Shown here piece by piece: positions 1-6,086 of a stretch of DNA of 8,537 nucleotides (its first letter is position 1; each line of letters begins with the position of its first letter). The notes beneath the pieces are model-generated. The model saw only the letters and a program-made list of their open reading frames with translations, did no database searches and had not been told where the DNA came from. A program made the position numbers and the translations under genes. This DNA comes from JAAFIP01 sp043769005 (GTDB taxonomy: Bacteria > Pseudomonadota > Gammaproteobacteria > Burkholderiales > Burkholderiaceae_C), in assembly GCA_043769005.1 (NCBI GenBank), contig JAYVJV010000143.1:1-8537 (forward strand), given 5' to 3'.

Positions 1-1
1 G

Positions 2-1840
2 GGTGGCTCTGGCGGTGGTGGCTCTGGCGGGGGTAGCTCTGGCGGGGGTAGCTCTGGCGGGGGTAGCTCTGGCGGGGGTAGCTCTGGCGGGGGTGGCTCT
101 GGCGGGGGTGGCTCTGGCGGGGGTGGCTCTGGCGGGGGTGGCTCTGGCGGGGGTAATGCAGAAAGCAGTCGTGCGCGCACGAGCGCAGCGCGCGGTGCAT
201 CGGCAGAGCGAGCGAACCAAGGCGATGCCTCTCGTTATGCAGGTAGCAGCCAGGAAGAGACACGAATGATGACCTCGGCGACGCCGATTGCGCGGGCCAA
301 AATGCGGGCGCAAGGGGTGATCGGTCAGCTCAAACGTATGCTCAGCGATAAGGTGGTGGGCTTTGACGACACACGTGGCTATGCTCCGTCGCCAAAATTA
401 GTGGCGGCTATGGCTCCGCGCGCTTATGCACCAACCCAAATCGCAGGCGGTGCCAGTGGCTATGCGGGTGTGGCAGGGGGAGGGGTGGTCGGTGGCGGTG
501 GTGCCAATGGCATGGCGTTTGCCGGTTTTTCCGAAGGAATGCAGCCCGCACAGGCCGCAGGGGCGTTGCGCGAGGAGACCAATGCACTGAAAAAAGCTGC
601 GGCGACCACCTCGGAGAAAGCCACCATCGAAATCGTCGCCTTGATGTTCCAAAGTATCTTGGCCGAAGACCGCATCCCGGCCGTTGTGCGCGTATGGTTT
701 GCACGTTTGCAGATGCCCGTACTGCGTTTGGCGCTGTCTGAGCCCGAGTTTTTTGGCAGTTTGCAGCATCCTGCGCGTCGCCTGATTGATCGCATGGGGG
801 CCTGCGTACTGGGGTTTGATGCCTCGGTAGGCACCGCCGCCATGGAGACCGAAATCAAGCGGGTGGTACAAGTGATTGAGCAGTACCCTGAAACCGGGCG
901 ACGTGTTTTTCAATTGGTGTTTGATGAGTTTCAGAAATTCCTGTCCAAGTTTCTCACCGAAGGCACCGCCACGCAACGCGTCGTGTCGGTTGCCCAGCAG
1001 GTTGAGCAAAAGGAAACAGCGGCGATCCAGTACATCATTGAGTTACGCAAAATTATTGACAACGTCCCCGTGCGTGATGAGATTCGTGAATTTTTCTTTA
1101 AAGTATGGGCCGAAGTGCTGGCCGTTGCTACCGTCAAACAGGGCGCGCAGCATGCTGACACCCTGGGCCTTAAGCAGGTAGCTGCCGATTTGGTATGGGC
1201 GGCCAGTGCCAAACCCAGCCGTGCCGAGCGTACCAAAGTCATTCAGGATTTGCCACAACTGCTCAAACGCATGCGCGCCGGCATGACACTGCTGGGCTTT
1301 GATCTGGCCAAGCAGGATGAGCAAATCAAAATTATCAGTGACACCTTGGCAGATGCGTTCATGTCCAAAGCGCAGTCCATTGATGCCAAGCAAATAGCAG
1401 ATATGTCCAAACGTCTGGCCAATCTGGAAGATTTTGTCTCGGAAGACGATGTGGGCGACTTGCCGTTGGACGCGGAGAGTATTGAGTTGATGCTGGGTAT
1501 AGACACGAGTGGCATCGACATCATTACCACCGGCGGCAGCGATCCTACCGAAGGTATGCGATCCTGGGCTCTGGAGCTTGAACCTGGCACCTGGTTTAAT
1601 TTGGACCATAACGGCAAAGGTGTCAAGGTTCAATACTCCTGGCGCAGCGAACGCGGACAATTGCATTTATTTGCTTCAACCAATGGCCGAACGTATCTGT
1701 TCCAGATTCGTCGCCTCGCCTCCTACTTGCAAGCGGGCTTGATTGCCCCGATCGAGGATGAAGCCTTGACGGTACGCGCCACACGCGAAGCCCTCACCAA
1801 GCTGGATGCTAACCCAGAGCGTCTGCTGGCCACCTCGTAG
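2..1840 (+). CDS. DUF1631 family protein, 5'-truncated by the window edge
   Basis: The frame is open from base 2 to a TAG stop (followed at once by TAA), giving 612 in-window residues; no start codon opens it inside the repeat, so the true start lies upstream. An ATG at 266 exists, but the frame continues unbroken before it through a Gly/Ser repeat, so 266 is unlikely to be the real start. Family evidence: the segment EDRIPAVVRVWFARLQMPV followed by a LALSEPEFF and HPARRLIDRMG stretch (in-window residues about 222-266), and the C-terminal LEPGTWFNL...SWRSERGQL...GRTYLF block (about 526-568), resemble the conserved core and C-terminal module of DUF1631 proteins. Residues 1-51 are a (GGGGS)-type linker, and a second Gly-rich patch lies at about 149-170. 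The middle is largely charged and helical, with no signal peptide or membrane span visible, so it is probably cytoplasmic. The family's biochemical role is unknown. The gene is convergent with dprA, with only 14 nt between the stops. Confidence 0.85.
   Translation, partial: GGSGGGGSGGGSSGGGSSGGGSSGGGSSGGGGSGGGGSGGGGSGGGGSGGGNAESSRARTSAARGASAERANQGDASRYAGSSQEETRMMTSATPIARAKMRAQGVIGQLKRMLSDKVVGFDDTRGYAPSPKLVAAMAPRAYAPTQIAGGASGYAGVAGGGVVGGGGANGMAFAGFSEGMQPAQAAGALREETNALKKAAATTSEKATIEIVALMFQSILAEDRIPAVVRVWFARLQMPVLRLALSEPEFFGSLQHPARRLIDRMGACVLGFDASVGTAAMETEIKRVVQVIEQYPETGRRVFQLVFDEFQKFLSKFLTEGTATQRVVSVAQQVEQKETAAIQYIIELRKIIDNVPVRDEIREFFFKVWAEVLAVATVKQGAQHADTLGLKQVAADLVWAASAKPSRAERTKVIQDLPQLLKRMRAGMTLLGFDLAKQDEQIKIISDTLADAFMSKAQSIDAKQIADMSKRLANLEDFVSEDDVGDLPLDAESIELMLGIDTSGIDIITTGGSDPTEGMRSWALELEPGTWFNLDHNGKGVKVQYSWRSERGQLHLFASTNGRTYLFQIRRLASYLQAGLIAPIEDEALTVRATREALTKLDANPERLLATS
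8..154 (+). repeat. 15-bp tandem repeat encoding a (GGGGS/GGGSS)n linker
   Basis: Nine full 15-bp units (8-142) plus a 12-bp partial unit (143-154) run head to tail. The unit is TCTGGCGGGGGTRGC. Unit 1 differs by having GGT in place of GGG as its third codon. The next four units end in AGC (Ser) and the following four end in GGC (Gly), so the variants are in blocks, as expected from slippage or unequal exchange. In the frame of the downstream DUF1631 gene it reads SGGGG or SGGGS repeated. Because 15 is a multiple of 3, gain or loss of units changes linker length without a frameshift. The array may continue upstream of the window: bases 2-7 encode GG in phase. Confidence 0.95.
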
Positions 1841-1854
1841 TAAACGCAGCACAT

Positions 1855-3057
1855 TTACGCCAGCGTCTGGCGTTGAAATAAGCCCCCTGGCAAGCGCGCG
1901 ACCTGGTGAGAGAGCTCCAGCTCAAATAATTGAGCCTGCAAGAATGCTGCGTCCATGCCTGTGCGGGCGATCAAGGCTTGCAGACTCACGGGATCATGAC
2001 CCAAGGCTTCCAAAAGCGCTGCATCCGTCCCGGTCGTGGCCCCGTCTGCATTGTCGTTTTCAATACCCGATTGACCATTCTTTGTTTCAATATGTGCGTC
2101 GGCTGCTGCAAAATTGATAGCGCTTGGCTGCCCCAGCTCTTCCAGCACGTCCTGCGCAGACTCCACCAATTTAGCCCCCTGCTTGATCAGTAAATGGCAG
2201 CCCTTGGACACGGTGGAATGGATCGATCCAGGAATGGCAAACACCTCTTTGCCCTGCTCCAGGGCCATACGTGCCGTGATCAGCGACCCCGACCCCATAG
2301 CGGCCTCCACCACCAGGGTGCCTTGGGTCAGCGCAGAAATAATGCGGTTGCGCTTGGGAAAGTTGGCCGCCAACGGCGGCGTACCAATGGGAAACTCGCT
2401 GATCAAGAGGCCCTGTGTAGCGATGCGGTGAGCCAGTTCGTAGTGCTTTTTGGGATACACGCGATCTAGCCCCGTGCCAACCACCGCAACTGTACTCCCC
2501 GCGCTGGCTGGAGCCTCCTGCCTGGCCTCTAACGCGCCCAAGTGCGCTGCACCATCTATGCCCAGCGCCAAGCCACTGACCACATGCAGCCCTGACAGCG
2601 CCAGGCTCTTGGCAAAACTACGTGCATTGGCCTCCCCTTGGGGAGTGGGGTTGCGGCTCCCCACGATGGCAATGTCGTTGGCTATCGGTTTCGTCGCCAA
2701 CTGCGTAAAGATTTCGGTCGCTCCAGTTACGTAGAGCAGTATCGGGGGATCCTCCGTGGCCAGCAAGGAGCGCGGGTAAAGCGCATCGGCCAGGCTTACG
2801 ATGCTGCGTGCTACGCCATCGCGCTCAACGCCTGCCAACCAGTCCTGCGTTGCTTGCAGCAACGTCTCCAGGCCCTCGGGCAAGCTTTGCAGTGCGCGGG
2901 ACTGTGCCTGACTCACTATCTGCTGCAAGGCCGTAGAGTTCTGCTCAAAAACAAGCTGCGGCAAGCCAAAGGCGGCCAGCAATTTGCGAGCGCTCAGGTT
3001 GCCCACGCCATCGGTCAAACTCAACCGCAACCACACCGCGAGTTCGTCGCGCTGCAT
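1855..3057 (-). CDS. dprA: DNA-processing protein DprA (Smf)
   Basis: This 400-residue protein is a typical full-length DprA. It binds incoming single-stranded DNA in the cytoplasm during natural transformation and loads RecA onto it. The Rossmann-like DNA-binding domain is clear: GSRNPT (133-138), SGLALGIDGAAH (161-172), GTGLDRVYP (194-202), FPKRNRIIS (233-241), GSGSLITA (255-262) and IPGS (275-278). Residues 1-70 form an N-terminal helical SAM-like region with a helix-hairpin-helix-like DGVGNLSARKLL. Residues about 344-400 form the small C-terminal winged-helix domain found in many DprA proteins. The ATG at 3057 is preceded by AGGGG with an 8-nt spacer, which supports the start. It lies 15 nt downstream of the LysM gene on the same strand, suggesting co-transcription. 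The linker between the two domains (about 310-343) contains a copy of the dispersed repeat. Presence of dprA alone does not prove the organism is competent. Confidence 0.97.
   Translation of the reverse strand: MQRDELAVWLRLSLTDGVGNLSARKLLAAFGLPQLVFEQNSTALQQIVSQAQSRALQSLPEGLETLLQATQDWLAGVERDGVARSIVSLADALYPRSLLATEDPPILLYVTGATEIFTQLATKPIANDIAIVGSRNPTPQGEANARSFAKSLALSGLHVVSGLALGIDGAAHLGALEARQEAPASAGSTVAVVGTGLDRVYPKKHYELAHRIATQGLLISEFPIGTPPLAANFPKRNRIISALTQGTLVVEAAMGSGSLITARMALEQGKEVFAIPGSIHSTVSKGCHLLIKQGAKLVESAQDVLEELGQPSAINFAAADAHIETKNGQSGIENDNADGATTGTDAALLEALGHDPVSLQALIARTGMDAAFLQAQLFELELSHQVARLPGGLFQRQTLA
2090..2121 (-). repeat. Dispersed 32-nt repeat, copy A, inside dprA
   Basis: Read on the minus strand, this starts GCTATCAATTTT and continues GCAGCAGCCGACGCA. 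It aligns without gaps to copy C in mnmE (about 20 of 32 identical, hand count) and shares the 5' GCTA and the AGC-GC..-ACGC core with the other copies. It encodes A313-I-N-F-A-A-A-D-A-H in the linker between the Rossmann and winged-helix domains. It is the most diverged of the in-gene copies. Confidence 0.5.
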
Positions 3058-3072
3058 GGTGTCTACCCCTGG

Positions 3073-4329
3073 TTAACGTGGATTGGACAAACGGTCACCG
3101 ACACGCACACCATCGGTGATTTGCAATATCAGTGCGTAGGAGACCTTGTCAAACGTACGGAACACCATCAACAGACCATTGCGTTCATCGGGCAGTTTAA
3201 TCAGTGGTTTGAGAACGTCGGTACGGTCTTGAATGGTCTCTCCATCTTTGGCGATAGCCAGTACATGGCCCATCTCTATGCCATCGGCGCTGCCACGGTT
3301 GATTGCTACCACCTGGTTTTGCGCAGCGTTGACTACAGCACTGCCGTAGACCGACAAAATGCGCGCGCCCTCTATGCGCTTTTCGGGTGCACGCGGGGTG
3401 TAGGTCGAAAAATCGCGTTTGGGTTCGGGAATCAAGCGATCGCCGATGCGCATTTCTTCTTTGCTGTGCATGATATCAATGGTCGCTGGAATAATTTCCC
3501 GAAGCGTTACGCCGTCTTTGTCTTTGGTTTCCCGGATGCTTTGCCCACGCACCAGCTCGGCCTTGCCCACATACTGGGCTTCGTAGGCTAGCACCAGACC
3601 GGTATTGGGGTCTTTCAGCGGTGTGGCGTTACGAAAAACTCGGTACTGGTCAGAAACTCCTTTGGCGGTACTGAGTTCGCCTTCCACACTGACTTGGGTC
3701 GCTTCGGGTGACTGCGAGCGCGCGTAGGCGCGGTCTCCACGCGATAGCAGTACACGGCCCTCCTGAGTAGCTACGATGCGTGGAGCGCGTAAAAACGTTG
3801 CCTCGTCGACAACAATGGGCTCCGCCAAAAACGGCTCGATCAAATGCGGTGGCAAAGTGGGGATGGACGCATCTGCAAGAGTGCTGACCCGGGTACGTGG
3901 GGACACGCGTACCGTTTCGGTGGGCACGTTGCCTGCATTGGCGCGTGTGCGCAGGGTGGCATAACCATTACTTTTGTCCAAAAACAGTTGCTGACCGGGA
4001 TAAATGCGGTGCGGATTGCGAATGTCTTGCAGATTCATGCCCCATAGGGCAGGCCAACGCCATGGACTTTTGAGAAACAGGCCAGAAATGGCCCACAGGG
4101 TATCGCCTGATTTGACGGTATAGGTGTCCGGTGCATTAGCACTGAGCTCGCCGACGGGCACGCCCTGCTGAGCCACCTGCTGCGCTGCCGCTCTTTGTGC
4201 CGGAGTGGTGGTGAACTGCGCCCAAGCTGACCCGCCGGCACAGGATAAAACCGTGCTCAAGCTTACAATGGTTACGCTGGACCATGCTTTGGCCTTAAAT
4301 ACTGCCAGACTATTAATGCATTGCTTCAT
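3073..4329 (-). CDS. Secreted LysM-domain protein
   Basis: This 418-residue protein has a Sec-type signal peptide: a basic N-terminus (K2, K12, K14), a hydrophobic stretch at about 19-30 and a likely signal peptidase I site after AWA (residue 37). A VLSC at 27-30 resembles an imperfect lipobox, so a lipoprotein is less likely but possible. A LysM domain follows at about 69-117: YTVKSGDTLWAISG, then a W/P-rich stretch and NPHRIYPGQQLFL. LysM domains bind peptidoglycan. The remaining 300 residues have no catalytic motif I recognise. The expected site is periplasm or cell wall. The frame extends to a TTG at 4347, but the ATG at 4329 has a good ribosome binding site and puts the signal peptide at the N-terminus, so I chose it. 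A LysM gene next to dprA and divergent from def is a common betaproteobacterial arrangement. Its exact role is unknown. Confidence 0.9.
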   Translation of the reverse strand: MKQCINSLAVFKAKAWSSVTIVSLSTVLSCAGGSAWAQFTTTPAQRAAAQQVAQQGVPVGELSANAPDTYTVKSGDTLWAISGLFLKSPWRWPALWGMNLQDIRNPHRIYPGQQLFLDKSNGYATLRTRANAGNVPTETVRVSPRTRVSTLADASIPTLPPHLIEPFLAEPIVVDEATFLRAPRIVATQEGRVLLSRGDRAYARSQSPEATQVSVEGELSTAKGVSDQYRVFRNATPLKDPNTGLVLAYEAQYVGKAELVRGQSIRETKDKDGVTLREIIPATIDIMHSKEEMRIGDRLIPEPKRDFSTYTPRAPEKRIEGARILSVYGSAVVNAAQNQVVAINRGSADGIEMGHVLAIAKDGETIQDRTDVLKPLIKLPDERNGLLMVFRTFDKVSYALILQITDGVRVGDRLSNPR

Positions 4330-4334
4330 GAAAG

Positions 4335-4340
4335 CCTCTC
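4335..4340 (-). promoter_or_regulatory. Ribosome binding site that fixes the LysM gene start
   Basis: GAGAGG on the minus strand, with a 5-nt spacer (CTTTC) before the ATG at 4329. It lies inside the short extension that a TTG start at 4347 would add, and so favours the ATG. Confidence 0.7.
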
Positions 4341-4361
4341 GCCTCAATTCTCATAATTTAC

Positions 4362-4389
4362 AATCAATTCTCGATTTAAGCCATTGATT
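4362..4389. promoter_or_regulatory. Short inverted repeat over the LysM promoter
   Basis: AATCAAT (4362-4368) and ATTGATT (4383-4389) are perfect inverted arms with centres 21 bp apart, about two helical turns. They overlap the candidate -10 element and the spacer of the LysM promoter, so they could be an operator for a dimeric regulator. In an AT-rich intergenic region a 7-bp match can easily arise by chance. Confidence 0.2.
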
Positions 4390-4395
4390 TGGCAA
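4367..4395 (-). promoter_or_regulatory. Candidate sigma-70 promoter for LysM-dprA
   Basis: On the minus strand, TTGCCA (4395-4390; five of six matches to TTGACA) is followed by a 17-nt spacer and GAGAAT (4372-4367; four of six matches to TATAAT). Transcription would start about 30 nt before the LysM ATG, leaving a short leader with the ribosome binding site. The surrounding 4345-4420 region is clearly more AT-rich than the genes. The -10 match is weak, so this remains a prediction by eye. Confidence 0.35.
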
Positions 4396-4542
4396 GGATA
4401 AATACAAATTTAACGCCCTAGACTTGCGTCTGAACTGGAAAAATAGCGAAAATACGTCAGTTTTACAACAAGTACGTGATTTCAAAGCCATTATTACCCC
4501 CGTTTGGGGCTGTCCGCTCCACCGATATTTTGCCGTAATCCC

Positions 4543-5058
4543 ATGACCGCTCCCCAGATTTTGCCCATTTTGCGTTATCCCGACCCACGCCTGCACACCG
4601 TTGCCAGGTCTGTCGCTGCCGTTGATGCGCGTATCCAAGCTTTGATCAGCGACATGTTGCACACCATGTACGATGCCAACGGCATTGGCTTGGCTGCCAC
4701 CCAAGTCAATGTGCACGAACGGCTGATCGTGATGGATGTAAGCGAGGAGCGAGACGCACCCATCGTACTCATTAACCCTGAACTGCTTTGGAGCAGCCCC
4801 GAACGCAAGAAGGCCGACGAGGGTTGTTTGAGCGTGCCCGACATCTACGACGGCGTAGAGCGCAGTATTGCTGTAAAAGTGCGAGCCCAGGATGCCATGG
4901 GTATCAGCCGCGAGATCGATGCCGAAGGCCTGTTGGCCGTCTGTGTACAACACGAGATGGACCACCTGATGGGTAAGGTGTTTGTGCAATACCTCAGCCC
5001 CCTCAAGCGCAACCGCATCAAAACCAAGCTGGAAAAAGCCGCCAAAGAAGCCGCTTGA
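4543..5058 (+). CDS. def: Peptide deformylase
   Basis: Peptide deformylase removes the N-terminal formyl group from new proteins in the cytoplasm. This 171-residue protein is of normal length and has all three family motifs: GIGLAATQ (47-54), EGCLS (93-97, with C95 as a metal ligand) and HEMDH (137-141, with H137 and H141 as ligands and E138 as the catalytic base). The metal is typically Fe2+. The frame is open further upstream to a TTG at 4504, but the ATG at 4543 gives the usual N-terminus (ILPILRYPDPRLHTVA), so I chose it. No clear Shine-Dalgarno sequence precedes it; the bases just upstream are GCCGTAATCCC. It is divergent from the LysM gene. The next gene on the strand is an SDR gene, not fmt (methionyl-tRNA formyltransferase), which follows def in many proteobacteria. 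Confidence 0.97.
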   Translation: MTAPQILPILRYPDPRLHTVARSVAAVDARIQALISDMLHTMYDANGIGLAATQVNVHERLIVMDVSEERDAPIVLINPELLWSSPERKKADEGCLSVPDIYDGVERSIAVKVRAQDAMGISREIDAEGLLAVCVQHEMDHLMGKVFVQYLSPLKRNRIKTKLEKAAKEAA

Positions 5059-5064
5059 GTCCAT

Positions 5065-5093
5065 CGCCCGCAGCGCCGGGCGTTGGATTTTCT
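5065..5093 (+). terminator. Weak candidate terminator after def
   Basis: CGCCCG (5065-5070) and CGGGCG (5077-5082) form a 6-bp GC-only stem with a 6-nt loop, seven bases after the def stop, followed by a T-rich but interrupted tract (TTGGATTTTCT). The broken T-run makes this a weak or partial terminator at best, so some read-through into the SDR gene is plausible. Confidence 0.35.
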
Positions 5094-5140
5094 GCGCTAT
5101 CAGCAGTGGTAAGCTGCCACGTATCCCTCATTCAACACTT

Positions 5141-5145
5141 AGGAG
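5141..5145 (+). promoter_or_regulatory. Ribosome binding site of the SDR gene
   Basis: AGGAG with a 7-nt spacer (AAAACCC) before the ATG at 5153. It fixes the start of the SDR gene, although the frame is open back into def, to 4982. Confidence 0.8.
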
Positions 5146-5152
5146 AAAACCC

Positions 5153-5965
5153 ATGGATTTAGGTATTGCAGGCCGCTGGGCCTTGGTGGGCGGTGCCAGC
5201 AAAGGCTTGGGCTGGGGCTGCGCACGGGCGCTGGCGCTGGACGGTGTCAACCTCGTCATGGTCTCGCGCGGTGCCGAGGTGCTGGAAGCATCCGCTACTA
5301 AATTAAGAGCTGCTTGCGCTGATTCTGCAAAGGCCAGTGGTCACAAAGCACCTGAAATCGTAACCATCGCAGCCGACATCACCACCGAAGCCGGTCGTGC
5401 GCAGATCTTCGCCCAGCGCAAAGACTTCGACATCGTTGTCACCAACGCGGGTGGCCCACCCACGGGCGACTTTCGCACCTGGGATCGCGCTGCCTGGCTG
5501 GCCGCGATAGATGCCAACATGCTCACGCCGATTGAGCTCATCAAAGCCACGGTGGACGGCATGGCCGCGCGCGGTTTTGGCCGCATCGTCAACATCACCT
5601 CCAGCGCCGTCAAGTCGCCGATTGACATCCTGGGCCTGTCCAACGGCGCGCGCAGCGGTTTGACAGGTTTTGTCGCTGGTGTGGCGCGCTCCAGCATCGC
5701 CGCCAAGGGTGTGACGATCAACAACCTGCTGCCTGGCATTTTTGACACCGACCGCCTAGTGGGCAACTTTGCCGCCTCGGCCAAAGCCACGGGTAAAACC
5801 CCTGAGGAAATCCGCGCCATTCGCATTGCCCAGTTGCCAGGCAAACGCCTGGGCGTGCCCGAAGAGTTTGGTGCCTACTGCGCGTTTATTTGCAGCGTGC
5901 ATGGTGGCTATATCAACGGGCAAAACCTGTTGATTGACGGTGGCAGCTATCCGGGCACATATTGA
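5153..5965 (+). CDS. SDR-family oxidoreductase-like protein with altered active site
   Basis: This 270-residue protein has the classical short-chain dehydrogenase/reductase fold. Visible motifs are the dinucleotide-binding loop VGGASKGLGWG (12-22; the usual TG is GG), AAD (73-75), TNAGGPP (97-103) and the active-site serine in NITSS (147-151). The C-terminal INGQNLLIDGG (254-264) is the usual FabG-like ending. The expected YxxxK motif is replaced: in LSNGARSGLTGF, the Tyr position is S163 and the Lys position is R167. From memory, a subgroup of SDR proteins with NAGGP and SN..R shares this, so it may be a real lineage trait, but the reaction and substrate cannot be named. Automated labels such as 3-oxoacyl-ACP reductase should be treated with caution. 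A strong AGGAG supports the ATG. The gene lies 94 nt after def. Residues 48-58 come from a copy of the dispersed repeat. Confidence 0.88.
   Translation: MDLGIAGRWALVGGASKGLGWGCARALALDGVNLVMVSRGAEVLEASATKLRAACADSAKASGHKAPEIVTIAADITTEAGRAQIFAQRKDFDIVVTNAGGPPTGDFRTWDRAAWLAAIDANMLTPIELIKATVDGMAARGFGRIVNITSSAVKSPIDILGLSNGARSGLTGFVAGVARSSIAAKGVTINNLLPGIFDTDRLVGNFAASAKATGKTPEEIRAIRIAQLPGKRLGVPEEFGAYCAFICSVHGGYINGQNLLIDGGSYPGTY
5294..5325 (+). repeat. Dispersed 32-nt repeat, copy B, inside the SDR gene
   Basis: Starts GCTACTAAATTA and contains AGCTGCTTGCGCT. It matches the intergenic copy D without gaps at about 24 of 32 positions (hand count). It encodes A48-T-K-L-R-A-A-C-A-D-S between the second strand of the fold (NLVMVSRG) and the third (IVTIAADI), a surface region where SDR proteins vary in length. 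The following GCAAAGGCCAG may be the far end of the same element. Confidence 0.65.
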
Positions 5966-6027
5966 GGTTTGCGCTGGGATGGGGGGTGCTCGGCGCGCAC
6001 AACCCAACGCGCAGATGCACATCAATC

Positions 6028-6059
6028 ACTACAAATTTAGTAGCTGCTTACGCTCATTT
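6028..6059 (+). repeat. Dispersed 32-nt repeat, copy D, intergenic
   Basis: Starts ACTACAAATTTA and contains TAGCTGCTTACGCT. It lies between the convergent SDR and mnmE genes and may extend to GGGCTGCAGC at 6065-6074. It is the only copy outside a coding region and best matches copy B. The rest of this 121-nt gap (5966-6086) shows no convincing terminator. Confidence 0.65.
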
Positions 6060-6086
6060 TTATTGGGCTGCAGCCGAATATGGTCT

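Noticed and set aside
8..154. CRISPR array or synthetic-construct contamination at the tandem repeat
   Set aside because: There are no spacers between units, and the repeat runs in frame into a natural bacterial gene, so neither idea is needed.
3..269. Open frame through the repeat encoding (VALAG)n
   Set aside because: A 15-bp repeat without stops is open in several frames. Only the frame offset by one base continues into a 524-residue family-matching protein, so this one is a by-product.
398..1666. Long antisense open frames opposite the DUF1631 gene
   Set aside because: They are shadows of a GC-rich gene, with low-complexity composition, no recognisable domain and no ribosome binding site.
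2638..3591. A 317-residue plus-strand open frame across dprA and the LysM gene
   Set aside because: It spans two well-supported genes on the opposite strand and resembles no family; it is a GC-rich antisense shadow.
4497..4510. CCCC-GTTT-GGGG hairpin in the def leader
   Set aside because: A 4-bp stem is too short to call a regulatory element.
5969..6020. Imperfect inverted repeat after the SDR stop (TGCGC..TGGG against CCCA..GCGCA)
   Set aside because: It has a 2-nt bulge, a loop of more than 20 nt and no following T-run, so it is not a convincing terminator.
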